A program made the position numbers and the translations under genes. A DNA stretch of 27,258 nucleotides from an uncultured Lachnospiraceae bacterium (GTDB taxonomy: Bacteria; Bacillota; Clostridia; Lachnospirales; Lachnospiraceae), in the NCBI GenBank assembly GCA_934351765.1, contig CAKRJM010000005.1, forward strand, positions 1-27,258. Reading direction: 5' to 3'. Each line of letters opens with the position of its first letter. Position 1 is the first letter of the stretch. The notes beneath the pieces are model-generated. The model was not told the origin of the DNA, did no database searches, and saw only the letters and a program-made list of their open reading frames with translations. Shown in pieces: positions 25,418 to 27,258 of the stretch.

Positions 25418-26464
25418 ATGGACAAAGAAACAAGAAACGGACAGCCGTATGCAGGCGCCATTAAGAACACCAAAAGCAAAGACAATGGGGCGAAGCTGGT
25501 CTTTGATGACCCGACGCTGTGTGCACAGTTTTTACGGGGCTACACGGACATTGACCTGTTAAAGCAGGTACAGCCGGAGGATATTGAAGATGTATCGGAA
25601 CGATTCCTTCCCATGTTTCAAGAAGGGCGGGATTCCGACTGTGTTAAAAAAATCCGTCTGAAAGACACATCGCTGTTTCTTATTGTGATTATTGAACATC
25701 AGTCATCAGTCCATTATGATACAGCGTTTCGGTTACTGCGGTATATGGTGATGGTGCTTACGGATTATGGCGCCGAGCAGGAGCAGAAACAGCCGGGAAT
25801 CACAAGCCGGAAAGAATTTCAGTATCCGCCGATATTGCCGCTGGTATTTTATGACGGGCCGGGAAACTGGACTGCTGTCCGCAATTTTAAGGAACGGGTA
25901 CAGTTGAATGAAGTACTGGGAGACTATATTCCTGATTTTCAGTATATTGTAGTTCCACTGTCCGGGTTTACCAATCAGGAACTTATTGAAAAACGCGATG
26001 AACTTGCGTTGTTTATGCTGGTGGATAAACTGCGGAACAGTGCTGATTTCAGCCAGCTTCAGGATATTCCGGAAGCGTATCTGGAGGAAATCAGCAAAAA
26101 CAGCCCTGATTATATGCTGAAGCTGTTGGGTCGGATCTTTACGGTACTGCTGTATCGGTTGAATATCCCGGGAGAGGAAATTGAGAAATTTACAAATAAG
26201 ATCGAACGGAGGGAGATCAATATGCTGTTTGCGAACTTTGAAGCATATGACGTACAGGAGACCCGCAGGATCAGCAGGGCAGAAGGAAAGGCGGAAGGAG
26301 TTTTGGAGTTTTTGCAGGATCTGGGCACAGTTCCTGATGAGTTAAGAAAACGAATTCTGGAAGAACAGGACATGGACAAGCTTGGCCGGTGGCTGAAGCT
26401 GGCGGCCAGAGCGAAGAGCGTTGAACAGTTTGCGGAAGAAATCAGGAATGAGCAGAATAAATAA
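25418..26464 (+). CDS. Rpn/YhgA-like PD-(D/E)XK nuclease (putative transposase family)
   Basis: 348 residues. Rpn proteins are PD-(D/E)XK DNA endonucleases that raise RecA-independent recombination in E. coli; they were formerly called transposase_31 and are usually multicopy in Clostridia. Seen: the N-terminal DDPTLCAQFLRGYTDIDLL, then SDCVKKIRLKDTSLFLIVII and EHQSS (nuclease core with the acidic Asp and E-x-Q), YPPILPLVFYDGPGNWTAV, and a C-terminal variable part with RISRAEGKAEGVLEFLQDL. Start at 25418 is chosen because AGGAG (25406-25410) lies seven bases before it; the longer frame from 25358 lacks a site. No terminal inverted repeats or target duplications were seen around it, so I do not annotate an insertion sequence. 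Confidence 0.87.
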   Translation: MDKETRNGQPYAGAIKNTKSKDNGAKLVFDDPTLCAQFLRGYTDIDLLKQVQPEDIEDVSERFLPMFQEGRDSDCVKKIRLKDTSLFLIVIIEHQSSVHYDTAFRLLRYMVMVLTDYGAEQEQKQPGITSRKEFQYPPILPLVFYDGPGNWTAVRNFKERVQLNEVLGDYIPDFQYIVVPLSGFTNQELIEKRDELALFMLVDKLRNSADFSQLQDIPEAYLEEISKNSPDYMLKLLGRIFTVLLYRLNIPGEEIEKFTNKIERREINMLFANFEAYDVQETRRISRAEGKAEGVLEFLQDLGTVPDELRKRILEEQDMDKLGRWLKLAARAKSVEQFAEEIRNEQNK

Positions 26465-26494
26465 AGTCCTGAATCGAAAAGAAGGTAGAAAACG

Positions 26495-27258
26495 ATGACA
26501 AGGATAACGATCGATCTGAGCCGCTGCATCGGCTGTGGCGCATGTGCAAAGGACTGTCTTATGGCAAATCTGAAGCTGGAGGGAGGCGCTGTGACTGTGG
26601 GAGAACGGTGCATTCTCTGCGGTCACTGTGTGGCAGTCTGTCCGAAGAATGCGGTCAGTCTTTCCGGCTGTGCCATGGAGGAAGTGGAAGAGTATGATCC
26701 GGAGACCTTTACGGTGGAACCGGGGCAGTTTCTTCATGCGGTGAAATTCCGGAGAAGTATCCGGCAGTTTCAGAAGACCATGGTTTCGGACGAGGCGAGA
26801 GACCGGATTCTGGAGACTGGCCGGTATACAGCAACGGCGGCGAACCGCCAGGACAACCGGTTGATCTGGGTGCAGAAGGAGCTTGATGAATTAAAGGAAA
26901 CACTGTGGGAGGAGCTTCCCGGTGTGATTCCGCTGTTTGAAAAAGAGGCGCCTGCCATGGCTGCACGGTTTTCGGAATTTTCGAAAGCGCACGCGGCGGA
27001 CGGAAAGGATTCTCTGTTTTTCGGAGCGCCGGTGCTGCTGGCAATCCAGGGACAATCGGAGCTGGACGCCGGACTGGCGGCGGCAAACATGGAGATGATG
27101 GCAGTCTGTGAGGGCTGCGGCGTGTTGTACAGCGGTTATTTAACCAGGATCATCAACCGGTCTCCGGCACTGCGGGAATGGTTGGAACTGGGAGATCGGG
27201 ATCTTTCCATCTGTATGCTTATTGGTTATCCGGCGGTCCGCTATTTCCGGACTGCGCC
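26495..27258 (+). CDS. Ferredoxin-nitroreductase fusion protein (3' end missing)
   Basis: 254 codons to the window edge, frame still open. The N-terminus carries two [4Fe-4S] motifs, CIGCGACAKDC and CILCGHCVAVCPKNAV (residues about 10-52), followed by a nitroreductase FMN domain with FRRSIRQFQ (about 88) and AANRQDNRLIWVQ. Such fusions reduce small electron acceptors, nitro groups or flavins with ferredoxin electrons; true substrates are rarely known. GAAGGT lies about eight bases before the ATG. It starts 31 bases after the Rpn-like gene but has its own ribosome-binding site; a functional link is not evident. Confidence 0.88.
   Translation, partial: MTRITIDLSRCIGCGACAKDCLMANLKLEGGAVTVGERCILCGHCVAVCPKNAVSLSGCAMEEVEEYDPETFTVEPGQFLHAVKFRRSIRQFQKTMVSDEARDRILETGRYTATAANRQDNRLIWVQKELDELKETLWEELPGVIPLFEKEAPAMAARFSEFSKAHAADGKDSLFFGAPVLLAIQGQSELDAGLAAANMEMMAVCEGCGVLYSGYLTRIINRSPALREWLELGDRDLSICMLIGYPAVRYFRTA

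Noticed and set aside
25418..26464. Rpn-like gene as a complete insertion sequence
   Set aside because: No terminal inverted repeats, target duplication or second transposase frame seen at its borders.

Overview
The window reads as chromosome of an anaerobic, spore-forming Clostridia species, most likely a Lachnospiraceae. Supporting this are an ethanolamine-utilisation microcompartment locus with Gram-positive gene content, a CwlD-type spore-cortex amidase, the Bacillus/Clostridia-like order tsaC/ywlC - ywlE - rpiB - comEB - atp, strong AGGAGG ribosome-binding sites, and an F-type ATP synthase whose c subunit carries a sodium-binding signature. No rRNA, tRNA, CRISPR array or complete insertion sequence was seen.

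Layout. (1) 1-5446: the distal part of an eut operon, all on +: shell protein end (EutM/PduA type), EutT, PduL/EutD, EutJ, a Gram-positive eut-specific protein, EutN, EutH and EutQ, closed by a strong terminator. (2) 5447-7279: a CwlD-like amidase whose only ribosome-binding site lies inside that terminator hairpin, a Phd-type antitoxin with its own promoter and operator followed by a toxin remnant of about 34 codons, and a convergent small membrane protein. (3) 7280-7801: gene-free, carrying copy A of a roughly 280-nt structured repeat. (4) 7802-13441: a LysR regulator divergent from an NhaC-family carrier, a class V aminotransferase, an RraA-like aldolase and a class I aminotransferase, closed by a terminator; this looks like an uncharacterised amino-acid or hydroxy-acid catabolic unit. 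(5) 13442-13938: gene-free, carrying copy B of the repeat and a separate long hairpin. (6) 13939-16395: tsaC, a YwlE-like phosphatase that has lost key catalytic residues, rpiB and comEB. (7) 16396-23613: promoter plus the full atp operon (atpZ, I, B, E, F, H, A, G, D, C). (8) 23614-27258: nth, a FadR-type GntR regulator, an Rpn/YhgA-like nuclease, and a ferredoxin-nitroreductase cut by the window end.

The most interesting item is the pair of ~280-nt elements at about 7354-7633 and 13472-13756. Both can close a long outer helix, followed by a small GNRA-loop hairpin and a second helix. Comparing the two copies, base changes in these helices occur in both partners and keep pairing. This points to a structured non-coding RNA, or a mobile element encoding one, that I cannot match to a known family.

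How the genes work together: ethanolamine enters (EutH), adenosylcobalamin is supplied by EutT, and acetyl-CoA made in the compartment is turned to acetyl-phosphate (PduL) and ATP (EutQ has reported acetate kinase activity). The sodium signature in AtpE and the NhaC-type carrier suggest sodium-based energetics.
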